Shown: positions 25,660-33,033 of the stretch, piece after piece
Layout: each line of letters begins with the position of its first letter
Position numbering within the stretch: position 1 is the stretch's first letter
Program-made: the position numbers and the translations under genes
Assembly: GCA_020832285.1 (NCBI GenBank)
Contig: JAFIFB010000054.1
Span: 1-37,620 of the forward strand
Reading direction: 5' to 3'
Source: Balneolaceae bacterium
GTDB lineage: Bacteria; Bacteroidota; Rhodothermia; Balneolales; Balneolaceae
Length of the DNA: 37,620 bases
Notes under the pieces: model-generated
The model's input: only the letters and a program-made list of their open reading frames with translations
Databases searched by the model: none
Told to the model about the DNA's origin: nothing

Positions 25660-26277
25660 TTAAGGTTTATTTTTGAATTGTTCGATAATTGAGTTTAGCC
25701 AGGCCTCATCCCAGTAAATAGTGCCCTCATTCAGGTCTCCGAGAAGTGCCCGGACCCATTTGATTTCGGATTGAAGCTTTGCGAGAATAAATTCCATTTC
25801 AAGCAGAAATAATCTTGGGATTTTACCCTGCACCGGAGTTATCTGCTTCTCAATCCGGATTTTTTCAGCATCCAGCTTTTCAAGCCGTTTTCCAAGCAGG
25901 GTTATTACTTCTTCCACACTAAGCATCGGCAGATATGCGAGTGCTACCGGGAATTCGGGGAATTCATCAGCGGGTTCAGCAAGCATCTGTCTCATCCAGG
26001 AAAGGGCGGTTTCCCTGCCGCGGTCGGTTAACTGGTAGATGGTCTGCTCAGGACGGTTATCCTCCTTCCGGGTCTCTTTTTCGGAAATCAGTTCATCCCT
26101 CACAAGCCGGTCGATTGTCTGGTATAGGGTATTCCGGTACCTGACATTTACTACTTCGTCTTTTGAACGCTCTTTAATGAGCTGCCACATCCTGTATGGA
26201 TGCATCGGTTCTTCAAATAAAAGCGCCAGTACAGCCAGCGCCACGGGTGATTTTTTAGCTTCATTTTTCATGGTCAT
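25660..26277 (-). CDS. PadR-family transcriptional regulator
   Basis: From ATG 26277 (alternative ATG 26271) the product is 205 residues. The N-terminal PadR winged helix reads SPVALAVLALLFEEPMHPYRMWQLIKERS, then NTLYQTIDRLVRDELISEKETR and the wing PEQTIYQLTDRGRETALSWMRQML. A C-terminal helical region (LGKRLEKLDAEKIRIEKQI) resembles the Vir_act_alpha_C dimerisation coil. PadR proteins repress neighbouring genes, often transporters, in response to small hydrophobic ligands. It is divergent from an EamA transporter, with an 83-bp shared region containing A/T-rich near-dyads (ATATAATAGTAATAATAT, 26281-26298), a plausible operator. It is followed 18 bp later by the small membrane protein gene. 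A longer frame to 26340 is open but lacks PadR features. Confidence 0.85.
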   Translation of the reverse strand: MTMKNEAKKSPVALAVLALLFEEPMHPYRMWQLIKERSKDEVVNVRYRNTLYQTIDRLVRDELISEKETRKEDNRPEQTIYQLTDRGRETALSWMRQMLAEPADEFPEFPVALAYLPMLSVEEVITLLGKRLEKLDAEKIRIEKQITPVQGKIPRLFLLEMEFILAKLQSEIKWVRALLGDLNEGTIYWDEAWLNSIIEQFKNKP

Positions 26278-26360
26278 AAATATAATAGTAATAATATAAC
26301 TAAAGCAACTTTTTTTATCCCTATTTCTGCATATATTCAACGCTTCACCGAAAATGAATC

Positions 26361-27254
26361 ATGAATCAGCCGAAAAAACAGCTTCTTACAGAGCTCTCAC
26401 TTTTTTTTATTGCCTTAATCTGGGCACTCAATTTTACCGTTATCAAGGCGAGTCTTTCTGAGATTGATCCGTACAGTTTTAATGCTTTGAGGTTTATCCT
26501 GGCGGCACTTTTTTTGTGGGGGATCGTTTTTTACAGAGGGGAAACCTTCAGAATTTCGAAAGCGGACTGGGTGCCGCTCACTTTTCTTGGGCTGTCAGGA
26601 AATCTTCTCTACCAGTGGTTGTTTATCATCGGAATTGACCTGACTCTTGCCGCAAATGCAGCCATTATGCTTGGCACCATACCAATCTGGGTGGCATTGG
26701 GTTCTCACCTTTTTTCGGTTGAATTTCTGAACCGGCTGAAAGGGATCGGGATTGTTTTGGGATTTATTGGTGTGGTTTTAATCATTACTACAGGAGAGGA
26801 GCCGATCTCAATCCAGTCGGATACGTTTCGTGGTGATCTTATCATCACACTTGCTGCGATTGTGCTGGGTGTGTATACAATCTTTTCCAAAAACTTCCTT
26901 ACCCGGTATACACCGCTGCAATTTTCAGCATTCATGACATCCCTCGGGGCTGTATGCCTGGTTATCATCGCTATTCCCCACTTTCACAGAACAGAATGGA
27001 TGGAGGTGTCTGCCCCGGCATACGGCGGCATGGTTTTCAGCGGTATGCTCGCCATCGGTCTTGCTTATGTTATCTGGAATAATGCCATTCATCGTGTAGG
27101 AGCGGTCCGTGCAGCCACCTACCAAAACCTGGTGCCCGTTCTGGGCCTCCTGTTCGGGATTTTTCTGCTGGGAGAGAGCCTTCAGTTCTGGCAGTATGTG
27201 GGTTCAGCCGTAGTGGTTGGGGGAATTTTGTGCGCAAGGGTCGGAAATGTCTGA
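26361..27254 (+). CDS. EamA/DMT-superfamily transporter
   Basis: The 297-residue protein has ten hydrophobic helices in two EamA repeats: LFFIALIWALNFTVIKASL ... FNALRFILAALFLWGIV, and LTLAANAAIMLGTIPIWVALGSHLF. In the second half these are AIVLGVYTIFSKNFL, VGAVRAATYQNLVPVLGLLFGIFLLGESL and a final helix. The NAAIMLGTIPIW and TYQNLVPVLG motifs are typical of RhaT/YdcZ-like drug/metabolite exporters. It is read away from a PadR regulator across a short spacer, so it is the likely target of that regulator. Its stop lies 8 bp from the stop of the convergent sodium:solute symporter gene. Substrate unknown. Confidence 0.9.
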   Translation: MNQPKKQLLTELSLFFIALIWALNFTVIKASLSEIDPYSFNALRFILAALFLWGIVFYRGETFRISKADWVPLTFLGLSGNLLYQWLFIIGIDLTLAANAAIMLGTIPIWVALGSHLFSVEFLNRLKGIGIVLGFIGVVLIITTGEEPISIQSDTFRGDLIITLAAIVLGVYTIFSKNFLTRYTPLQFSAFMTSLGAVCLVIIAIPHFHRTEWMEVSAPAYGGMVFSGMLAIGLAYVIWNNAIHRVGAVRAATYQNLVPVLGLLFGIFLLGESLQFWQYVGSAVVVGGILCARVGNV

Positions 27255-27262
27255 ATTGCGGA

Positions 27263-28648
27263 TTATAACCGTCCATACAGCCACAAACCAATCGCAGTAA
27301 ACAGGCCGGGATAGAAGGGTTCAATTCCGTAAAATGCATATCCGCCGTTGATATCGGGAAAAAGGGTTCCGAGAACCAGCCAGGTGAGAGAGACCAGCGT
27401 GCACAATATGATGGAATAAAATGCGAGCGGGCCGGGCAGCCGAAACGGTTCAAGATAAATCCCGAGCACCGGAATGAGCAGACCTGGAATAAAAATGGAG
27501 CCGATTACATACCAGAGATCAAGTACACTCGGGTAGATGATGATGAGAATAATTCCAAGTATAGCGGAAATAAGTATACTGATTCTCGTAAGAAAGTTGG
27601 GACTCGCCGATGGAAAATATTTGAACAAATAATCACGCCCCAGTGTTTGGCCTGAGATAAAAAGATAGCTGTCGAGTGTTGACATAATGGTGGCCAGGAG
27701 CGAAAGGAAAAAGAGGCCTTTGATGCCCACCGGCAGAATCTGATCGGCCAGGATCGGGTAGGCCAGGACCGGTTGTTCCAGCCCGTTACCTAAAATGGCA
27801 AATGCGTATAGACCGGCAAAACAGGTTAGAAAGTCGAAAAACATCCAGAAGCCGATGGAGTAGAAAATTCCTTTTCGGGCGGTTGAGGGAGACTCTGCCG
27901 CGGCTGCCCGCTGATGGAAGCTGGGATCAACAAAGGTCCACAGTGCAATAAAGAACCAGACCAGGATGTACTGCCATGTGTTGCCTCCGGTAATATCAAG
28001 GTGGCCGGACGGCAGAGAACCGAGCAGCGTGCCGAAACCGCCAAACTCCATCACAGCATAGATCAGCAGAATGATGAAACCGCCAAACATCAGTATAACC
28101 TGGAGAATATCTGTGCGAATCACCGCACCAAAACCGCCGATGGTGATATAGAGCACCGAAAATAGCGCAACAAGAGAAGCGTATAACAGGAATGGCGCAT
28201 TACCTCCGGTGATAAACTGAAACAGCAGGCCGAGCATTAAAATGTAGGGTGCGGGGCTCACAAGGATAAAGATGGGCAGCGCACTGATTCTTCCGGCGCG
28301 CTTACTGTAGGCGTTGGCGATCGCTTCCGGAATAGTAAGTGCTTTGTTAAGACGAATTTTACCGGCCAAAAAAACGGCAAAGAGTGCCGAAAAAATGTAG
28401 AAGGGCACTCCAAGAATCAGCCATTGTGAAATGCCAAACTGGTAGCTCCATTCGCCAATTCCAAGGATGCCTCCGTACCAGGTGGAGACAAGAGTAGCAA
28501 CAAATGCAGGCAGTGTAACTTTGCGTCCGCTTAACAGAAAATCTTCTTCTGAATCAGCCTTCCAGCCTCTTTTCCAGCTAATCCAGATCAGGAAAAAAAA
28601 GTAGGCCGCAACAAAAATCCAGTCAATCCAGGAGAAATCAGAGCTCAA
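27263..28648 (-). CDS. Sodium:solute symporter (SSS family), coupled to thiamine pyrophosphokinase
   Basis: The 461-residue protein has about 13 membrane helices of the SSS fold. Recognisable stretches are the opening DWIFVAAYFFFLIWISWKRG, the SEEDFLLSGRKVTLPAFVATLVSTWYGG region (TM2), DPSFHQRAAAAESPSTARKG (the loop near TM7) and LSLLATIMSTLDSYLFISGQTLGRD (TM8, with the S/T pair that lines the second sodium site in this family). It starts at TTG 28648, overlapping the upstream thiN-like stop in a TTGA junction, so translation is coupled. That linkage makes thiamine or a precursor the leading substrate guess; SSS proteins have been proposed as thiamine-linked transporters in comparative genomics (recalled, not checked). 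Proline-, sugar- or pantothenate-type uptake cannot be excluded. Confidence 0.9.
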   Translation of the reverse strand: MSSDFSWIDWIFVAAYFFFLIWISWKRGWKADSEEDFLLSGRKVTLPAFVATLVSTWYGGILGIGEWSYQFGISQWLILGVPFYIFSALFAVFLAGKIRLNKALTIPEAIANAYSKRAGRISALPIFILVSPAPYILMLGLLFQFITGGNAPFLLYASLVALFSVLYITIGGFGAVIRTDILQVILMFGGFIILLIYAVMEFGGFGTLLGSLPSGHLDITGGNTWQYILVWFFIALWTFVDPSFHQRAAAAESPSTARKGIFYSIGFWMFFDFLTCFAGLYAFAILGNGLEQPVLAYPILADQILPVGIKGLFFLSLLATIMSTLDSYLFISGQTLGRDYLFKYFPSASPNFLTRISILISAILGIILIIIYPSVLDLWYVIGSIFIPGLLIPVLGIYLEPFRLPGPLAFYSIILCTLVSLTWLVLGTLFPDINGGYAFYGIEPFYPGLFTAIGLWLYGRL

Positions 28649-29280
28649 AACTGATCGGTTTGATTGTTAATAATCAGCAGAAGGTCTCCCTTTTTGAATT
28701 CAATTTCGACTCTTTTTTTTACCGTTTCATTCGAACTGCCATCCTGAATTCCGTTTTCAAGAATCCCATTGGTCAGTGGATATTTCAGCCCTTTTGTTGT
28801 AATGCCCTCAACTCTGCCCGAGAGAGGAAAAAGAGAGACAGATGTATTTAGAGGGAAATTTTCTCTGAAGGGCGATTCAATCACCCGGATGGTAGAAAAG
28901 CGGTCTATTATCCGGATGGATGAAAAAACCGGGTTGAACTGAAGCAGAACTGATAAATTCTTCAGTGTGTGATCCAATCGTTTCCCCGTTGCGCCGTAGA
29001 TAGTGACCTCCGATACCCCACGTTTTTTTGCATAGCTGAGTGCTTTTTCCAGGTCGTTGGTTTCCTGGTCGGGTTCGTGGACCAGTTCTGCGATTTCCAC
29101 ACCTGTTGGCTCGTAGCTGTCCAGGTCGCCGATTATAACATCAGGACGCAGGCCAAGGATCCGGGCCGTTATAGCACCTCCGTCGGCAGCAATAAAAAGC
29201 GAAGCTCGGTTCACTTCTTCACTGATTTGCTCTTTCAGTGGGTGTTCACCGTCGCAAAGAATAATTGCTTTCACCTGCAT
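28645..29280 (-). CDS. thiN: Thiamine pyrophosphokinase
   Basis: The 211-residue protein catalyses ATP + thiamine to AMP + thiamine pyrophosphate, the salvage step to the active cofactor. Diagnostic motifs appear in order: AADGGAITA (31-39), PDVIIGDLDS (46-55), DQETNDLEKAL (71-81) and YGATGKRLDHTLKN (95-108). These carry the catalytic aspartates and the nucleotide-binding loop; the C-terminal half is the thiamine-binding beta-sandwich. It is the first gene of a two-gene unit with a sodium:solute symporter (4-bp overlap). ATG 29280 lacks a Shine-Dalgarno. I looked for a TPP riboswitch upstream and saw none of its conserved blocks. Confidence 0.93.
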   Translation of the reverse strand: MQVKAIILCDGEHPLKEQISEEVNRASLFIAADGGAITARILGLRPDVIIGDLDSYEPTGVEIAELVHEPDQETNDLEKALSYAKKRGVSEVTIYGATGKRLDHTLKNLSVLLQFNPVFSSIRIIDRFSTIRVIESPFRENFPLNTSVSLFPLSGRVEGITTKGLKYPLTNGILENGIQDGSSNETVKKRVEIEFKKGDLLLIINNQTDQF

Positions 29281-29720
29281 TATTCACAAAAAATAGTTGA
29301 TTGGGTTTATTACTCTATCCAAAAGAAAGATACTTCAAACTAAAATTAATACTTAATACAACGTATTTTGACACTGCGAAATTTTCCGCCTCAGGCGGAT
29401 GCGTTGTCTCAAAAATAGTATACTCAACGTCCGACAGCAGTCGGACGATTCCGTAACTATTTCAGAGACGCCTTGCCCACAACCAAATTTCTTGGTGAAT
29501 AAAGCAGGTTCATAAAAAAAGGAAACCTTTACGGTATAAAACCGTTATTTTTAAAGAATAAAAAAGTTTGCGAACAAAGCTTAGAAGCGCCATTTTCGAA
29601 ACTTTATTTTTCGAGACCGAAAATTCCGGTCTGCTAAAATCAGCAAATAAACAGAAGAAAACCAGTTGTCAATTGCAGGCAGCATTTAAAAAATAACCAG
29701 GCGAAGCGCTAAAGAATTTT
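29281..29720. repeat. Gene-free spacer with nested palindromes
   Basis: The 440-bp spacer separates divergent thiN and the DHH gene. TCCGCCTCAGGCGGA (29385-29399) is a 7-bp-arm palindrome. Downstream, three arms nest about one centre: GTCTC (29406-29410)/GAGAC (29465-29469), AAATAGT (29413-29419)/ACTATTT (29456-29462), and CGTCCGAC (29428-29435)/GTCGGACG (29440-29447). Further on are ACGGT...ACCGT near 29533-29547 and AGACCG...CGGTCT near 29614-29632. The rest is A/T-rich with no gene recognised. Confidence 0.75.
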
Positions 29721-30719
29721 ATGTTTAAAGAATTTATCAGGAAAATTAAGAATTATAATCATGTGGGGGTGATTTCACATATCCGTCCCGACGGAGACTG
29801 CATCAGTTCGCAGGTAGCCCTCTGCCGGTGGCTTGAAGCAAACGGAATTAAAGCAACGGCTTTTAACGATGATGATGTGCCACCGAATCTTGACTGGCTC
29901 CTGAGCTATTATCCCGTCCAAAAACCTGATGAGGCTATTTTTGAATCGTGTGAGCTCTTTATAATGGTAGACGGGAACGCTCTTTCACGTTTTGGGGCAT
30001 TTTCCGATTGGTATGATAAACAGGAAGAAAAGGCTCCACTCTGGATGATAGATCATCATCCTGACCCTGAAGATTCATTTGAAATTGCTATTTCCGTGGT
30101 TAAAGCCGCGTCGACTGCGGAACTGATTTTTAAACTTTACATGGAAAGTGATCCCGCCCTGATCGATGAAGAGATAGCAAAAGCCCTCTATACGGGAATC
30201 ATCACCGATACTGGCTCGCTGCAGTTTGAGAGTGTGACGGCCGAGACGGTTCAAACCGTGGCGGAACTGCTCCGAAGAGGTGGTTTCAGGCCCAATGAGA
30301 TCATAGAGGTGATCTATTCCAATAAATCGGTTGAGCAGTATAAATTACTGAGTGAAGCCCTGAAAACGATTCAGCTTTTCGAAAATAATCAAATTGCAGT
30401 CATGAGCGTTACAGATGAGATGCTTTCGAAAGCGAAGGCATCACCGGCTGATTGTGAAGGTTTTGTAAGCTATCCTCTCAGCCTGTCGGGAATTAAAGCG
30501 GCCATCCTGATGAAAGATTTTTTTGATGATGGTGTACGAATCAGCCTTCGATCTCGTAGTGATATTGACGTTAATGAGTGGGCGCGCGAGCTTGGCGGCG
30601 GCGGCCACAAAAAAGCTGCCGGTGCCTGGCATAAAGGCCCGCTTGAAAAAGCGATCCGGGATGTGGTAAAAATCGGAGCTAAACAGTTACAAAACATTGA
30701 AAGAACTTCGGTACTATAG
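29721..30719 (+). CDS. nrnA: DHH/DHHA1 phosphoesterase, NrnA-like (nanoRNase / pAp phosphatase)
   Basis: The 332-residue protein has a DHH domain with the metal motifs in order: ISHIRPDGDCISS (H20, D24, D26), MVDGN (D84), IDHHPD (110-115; signature DHH) and GIITDTGSLQF (D163). A DHHA1 substrate-binding domain follows, ending with GGGGHKKAAGAW (about 292-303). This is the NrnA plan; such enzymes degrade 2-5-nt RNA fragments and dephosphorylate 3'-phosphoadenosine 5'-phosphate, linking RNA turnover and sulphur metabolism. The usual HxxPDGDAIGS is slightly changed (DCISS) but metal ligands are intact. It overlaps the downstream protease gene by 23 bp, suggesting co-translation. ATG 29721 has no clear Shine-Dalgarno. 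Confidence 0.9.
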   Translation: MFKEFIRKIKNYNHVGVISHIRPDGDCISSQVALCRWLEANGIKATAFNDDDVPPNLDWLLSYYPVQKPDEAIFESCELFIMVDGNALSRFGAFSDWYDKQEEKAPLWMIDHHPDPEDSFEIAISVVKAASTAELIFKLYMESDPALIDEEIAKALYTGIITDTGSLQFESVTAETVQTVAELLRRGGFRPNEIIEVIYSNKSVEQYKLLSEALKTIQLFENNQIAVMSVTDEMLSKAKASPADCEGFVSYPLSLSGIKAAILMKDFFDDGVRISLRSRSDIDVNEWARELGGGGHKKAAGAWHKGPLEKAIRDVVKIGAKQLQNIERTSVL

Positions 30720-31938
30720 CATTTTTATCATATTAGTGATGCTGATGTTGGGCTGTGAAGAGCCCAACCCACGATCCGAATCGGAGCAGCAAGCAGAAGC
30801 TGAGGAAGAACTACTTGAAGAGGTGCCATTTTCTGCGGCATTTATCGAAAATGATGTGGATAATCCCGGTGATGAAGAATCTCCCGAAGAGATCCACGAT
30901 GTGACAGAATCGGTCACTTTGAGCCGGGGGAATGCCATCACCAATGCTGTGGAGAAAGCCAGCGGAGCAGTTGTAAGTATCATGGCAACCGAGCCGATCC
31001 GAAGGCCTGAAACGATTCATGATGAATTTTACAGATTCTTTTTTGGGGATCAGATGCCGCGCGAAAATGTAAACATGGGCTCGGGGTTTGTCATCAGTGA
31101 AGATGGCCTTATAGTGACCAACCAGCATGTGATTGGAATTGAACCTACAGAAATTCTGATCTACACCAACGAGGGGGAGACCTTTGAAGCAAAACTGATT
31201 GGCAGCGATGAACTGACCGATCTTGCACTGCTAAGAATTAAAGAAGATCGTGCATTTCCGTATGTGGAATTCAGTGATTCAGACGAAATTATGGTAGGGG
31301 AGTGGGCCATCGCCCTCGGCAATCCTTTTGGGCTATTTGATGATGGCCAGCCAACAGTTACTGTAGGAGTGGTGAGTGCCATCAACCGCGATTTTCGCGC
31401 AAATCCAAACAATCCGCGCGTTTATGTGGATATGATCCAGACCGATGCCGCAATCAACCGGGGGAACTCGGGAGGGCCGCTGCTCAACAGCGAAGGAAAA
31501 GTGATCGGCGTGAATACATTTATTTATACCGGTGGTACCAGTGCTGGGTTTGTGGGGCTGGGTTTTGCGATACCGAGCAACCGCGTGGACCGGATCATCT
31601 CACAGCTTCTAACGAGCGGTGTGGTTTTGCTGGATTATGACCCGGGGATGGATTTTACATCCATGACCGAGCAGCTAATCTATCGTTATCGCCTTCCGTA
31701 TGAACGGGGACTTCTCGTTACCAGTGTAAACAAAGACGGGCCTGCATACGAATGCGGTATTATGCCCGGAGACGTGATCGTTAAAATCGGTGATGAACGT
31801 GTGATCAGCGAGATGCACGCAAGAGCCCTGTTTCGTGATTATGAGGAGGGCGATGAGATGCCCATATTGCTGATCCGGGACCATGAGCTGTATGAAACCC
31901 AAATGAAACTGCGCCAAAAAATTTCAGCGGATCAGTAA
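30697..31938 (+). CDS. HtrA/DegP-type S1C serine protease, lipoprotein with one PDZ domain
   Basis: The 413-residue protein starts at TTG 30697 inside the end of the DHH gene. That start gives a proper lipoprotein signal (KELR n-region, lipobox LMLGC, C20); later starts would destroy it. An unusually acidic linker of about 55 residues (Glu/Asp rich, 21-72) precedes the trypsin-like domain. The triad is H144 (VTNQHVI), D175 (ELTDLALLRI) and S258 (INRGNSGGPL). A single PDZ domain follows at about 315-405 (YERGLLVTSVNKDGPAYECGIMPGDVIVKIGDE). It should be a membrane-tethered periplasmic quality-control protease, closer to DegS in domain count than to two-PDZ DegP. The lipid anchor instead of a signal-anchor helix is notable. 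Confidence 0.92.
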   Translation: MKELRYYSIFIILVMLMLGCEEPNPRSESEQQAEAEEELLEEVPFSAAFIENDVDNPGDEESPEEIHDVTESVTLSRGNAITNAVEKASGAVVSIMATEPIRRPETIHDEFYRFFFGDQMPRENVNMGSGFVISEDGLIVTNQHVIGIEPTEILIYTNEGETFEAKLIGSDELTDLALLRIKEDRAFPYVEFSDSDEIMVGEWAIALGNPFGLFDDGQPTVTVGVVSAINRDFRANPNNPRVYVDMIQTDAAINRGNSGGPLLNSEGKVIGVNTFIYTGGTSAGFVGLGFAIPSNRVDRIISQLLTSGVVLLDYDPGMDFTSMTEQLIYRYRLPYERGLLVTSVNKDGPAYECGIMPGDVIVKIGDERVISEMHARALFRDYEEGDEMPILLIRDHELYETQMKLRQKISADQ

Positions 31939-32635
31939 TCTGGATCGATCAGCGGGAGGTTGTGATCGATTCCAGCCGATAATCCACAAGTATTAAGTCA
32001 AATATGAATCGTCGGTTGAAACCTGTCAGCACCCACCGGATCTGACAGCGTTGGATTATGTGCGATAGCGCCTTATATATGCTTTATCCTAAGTTACCGA
32101 CGCTGAAATCCCGACTGCTCGGGACGGAAAAGCACCGGGAATGCTGTCAGGTCTGAGCCGTCATTTTGAGCTTAACTCTACACTTGAAGTAACCCAAATC
32201 CCAACATTATCCATAAAAATGAGTTCTGATTTTTTATGGGTAGTAAATTGATGTTTCTACAGGAATTATTGTGGGTAGTTATTTTAGAGAGAAGTTAAAT
32301 CCCACCCTCGAGGAGTGTGTTTGCCAAGCCCTGAAAGGGTGCCATAACATAGCCTCTACTACGCGAAAGTCCCTATTACAAAGTTTCAGAGCATAGTAAT
32401 GGTTCGAAGAGCAGGCCAGGGCACAGTGAACCAGCCTACGCTAAAGCTTCGGATGGCAGGCACCGCGAACGACGCCCTGGGATAAAATGTAACATAAATA
32501 CACCCCGAGGCGAGTATTTTTGAAAAAGCAGCACACAGTTTCGAGGGTTTTTCATTGGAATCCGGGAATGATAAATCGTTGCGGAATTCATTCAGGTGGG
32601 AACAGCTACGGATCGGCAAGAGGGGATTCCAGGAA
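31939..32635. repeat. Gene-free spacer with palindromic repeat elements
   Basis: No credible gene is present. TCCCGA (32109-32114)/TCGGGA (32119-32124) is a perfect hairpin with a 4-nt loop. A larger dyad CCAGGGC (32416-32422)/GCCCTGG (32474-32480) encloses a secondary hairpin-like core (CCAGCCTACG ... CGGATGG). It is preceded at 32329 by ccctgaaagggtg, a motif that often accompanies CCAGGGC/GCCCTGG palindromes in Bacteroidota intergenic repeats (general knowledge). An open frame across it on the minus strand follows the repeat and is judged spurious. Confidence 0.65.
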
Positions 32636-32945
32636 CCCTTGAAAAACGCAAGGGCACTCTTGTCGCACAGCGATCTCTATGGGGCAGGTCGCTGAATTAA
32701 ACAACCTGGCAGAGTACGTAGCGAAGCGGAGTTCCTGCAAGAGTTGTGGATTGAGGGCTTGGTTGGCTATAAGGCATTTCACAGCAGAACGTCGCGACTC
32801 TTGCTGCATAGCGATCCCGCGGGTCAAGGTTCTTTGATTCGAAGCGCTAAACACGTACATCTCGACTCTGCCAGGAGCCCGGAAAAGCGCCGGCCACTCT
32901 TGTCGCACAGCGATCTCTTTGGGGCAGGTCGCTGAATAATCAACC
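32636..32945. repeat. Dispersed palindromic element with 240-bp-spaced direct repeats
   Basis: A 43-bp block at 32655-32697 recurs at 32895-32937 with a single base change, offset exactly 240 bp. Each copy is preceded by a short hairpin whose arms differ but pair: CCCTTG (32636-32641)/CAAGGG (32649-32654) in one, and CCGG (32879-32882)/CCGG (32890-32893) in the other. Each block also contains CAGCGA/TCGCTG arms. Between them lie ACAACCTGGCAG (32701-32712) / CCTGCAAGAGTTGT (32734-32747) and a 25-bp block at 32794-32818, both also present in the copy at 6.7-6.9 kb. Confidence 0.8.
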
Positions 32946-33033
32946 TTATCTTTATACCCACAAAGTTTTCGGCAGAACCTATTGGTTTAGCGATGAGGGT
33001 TTTCGTGGGCGGGTATGGAGCTGCATTTTTGGG

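Noticed and set aside
25400-25663. Plus-strand 87-residue frame opposite the small membrane protein
   Set aside because: The minus-strand frame has a membrane helix plus heptads and operon position; the plus-strand product has neither.
29281-29400. TPP riboswitch upstream of the thiamine pyrophosphokinase gene
   Set aside because: On the minus strand neither the CUGAGA block nor the conserved GAUCUGGAUAAUGCCAGC-type segment is present.
29385-29447. Rho-independent terminators at the palindromes between thiN and nrnA
   Set aside because: The two flanking genes are transcribed away from this spacer, and neither dyad is followed by a uridine run.
32386-32908. 77- and 100-residue minus-strand frames in the repeat cluster
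   Set aside because: They are translations of palindromic intergenic repeats; such frames are a common annotation artefact.
32655-32937. CRISPR-like array
   Set aside because: Only two copies of the long block, 240 bp apart, with no regular repeat-spacer series and no cas genes.
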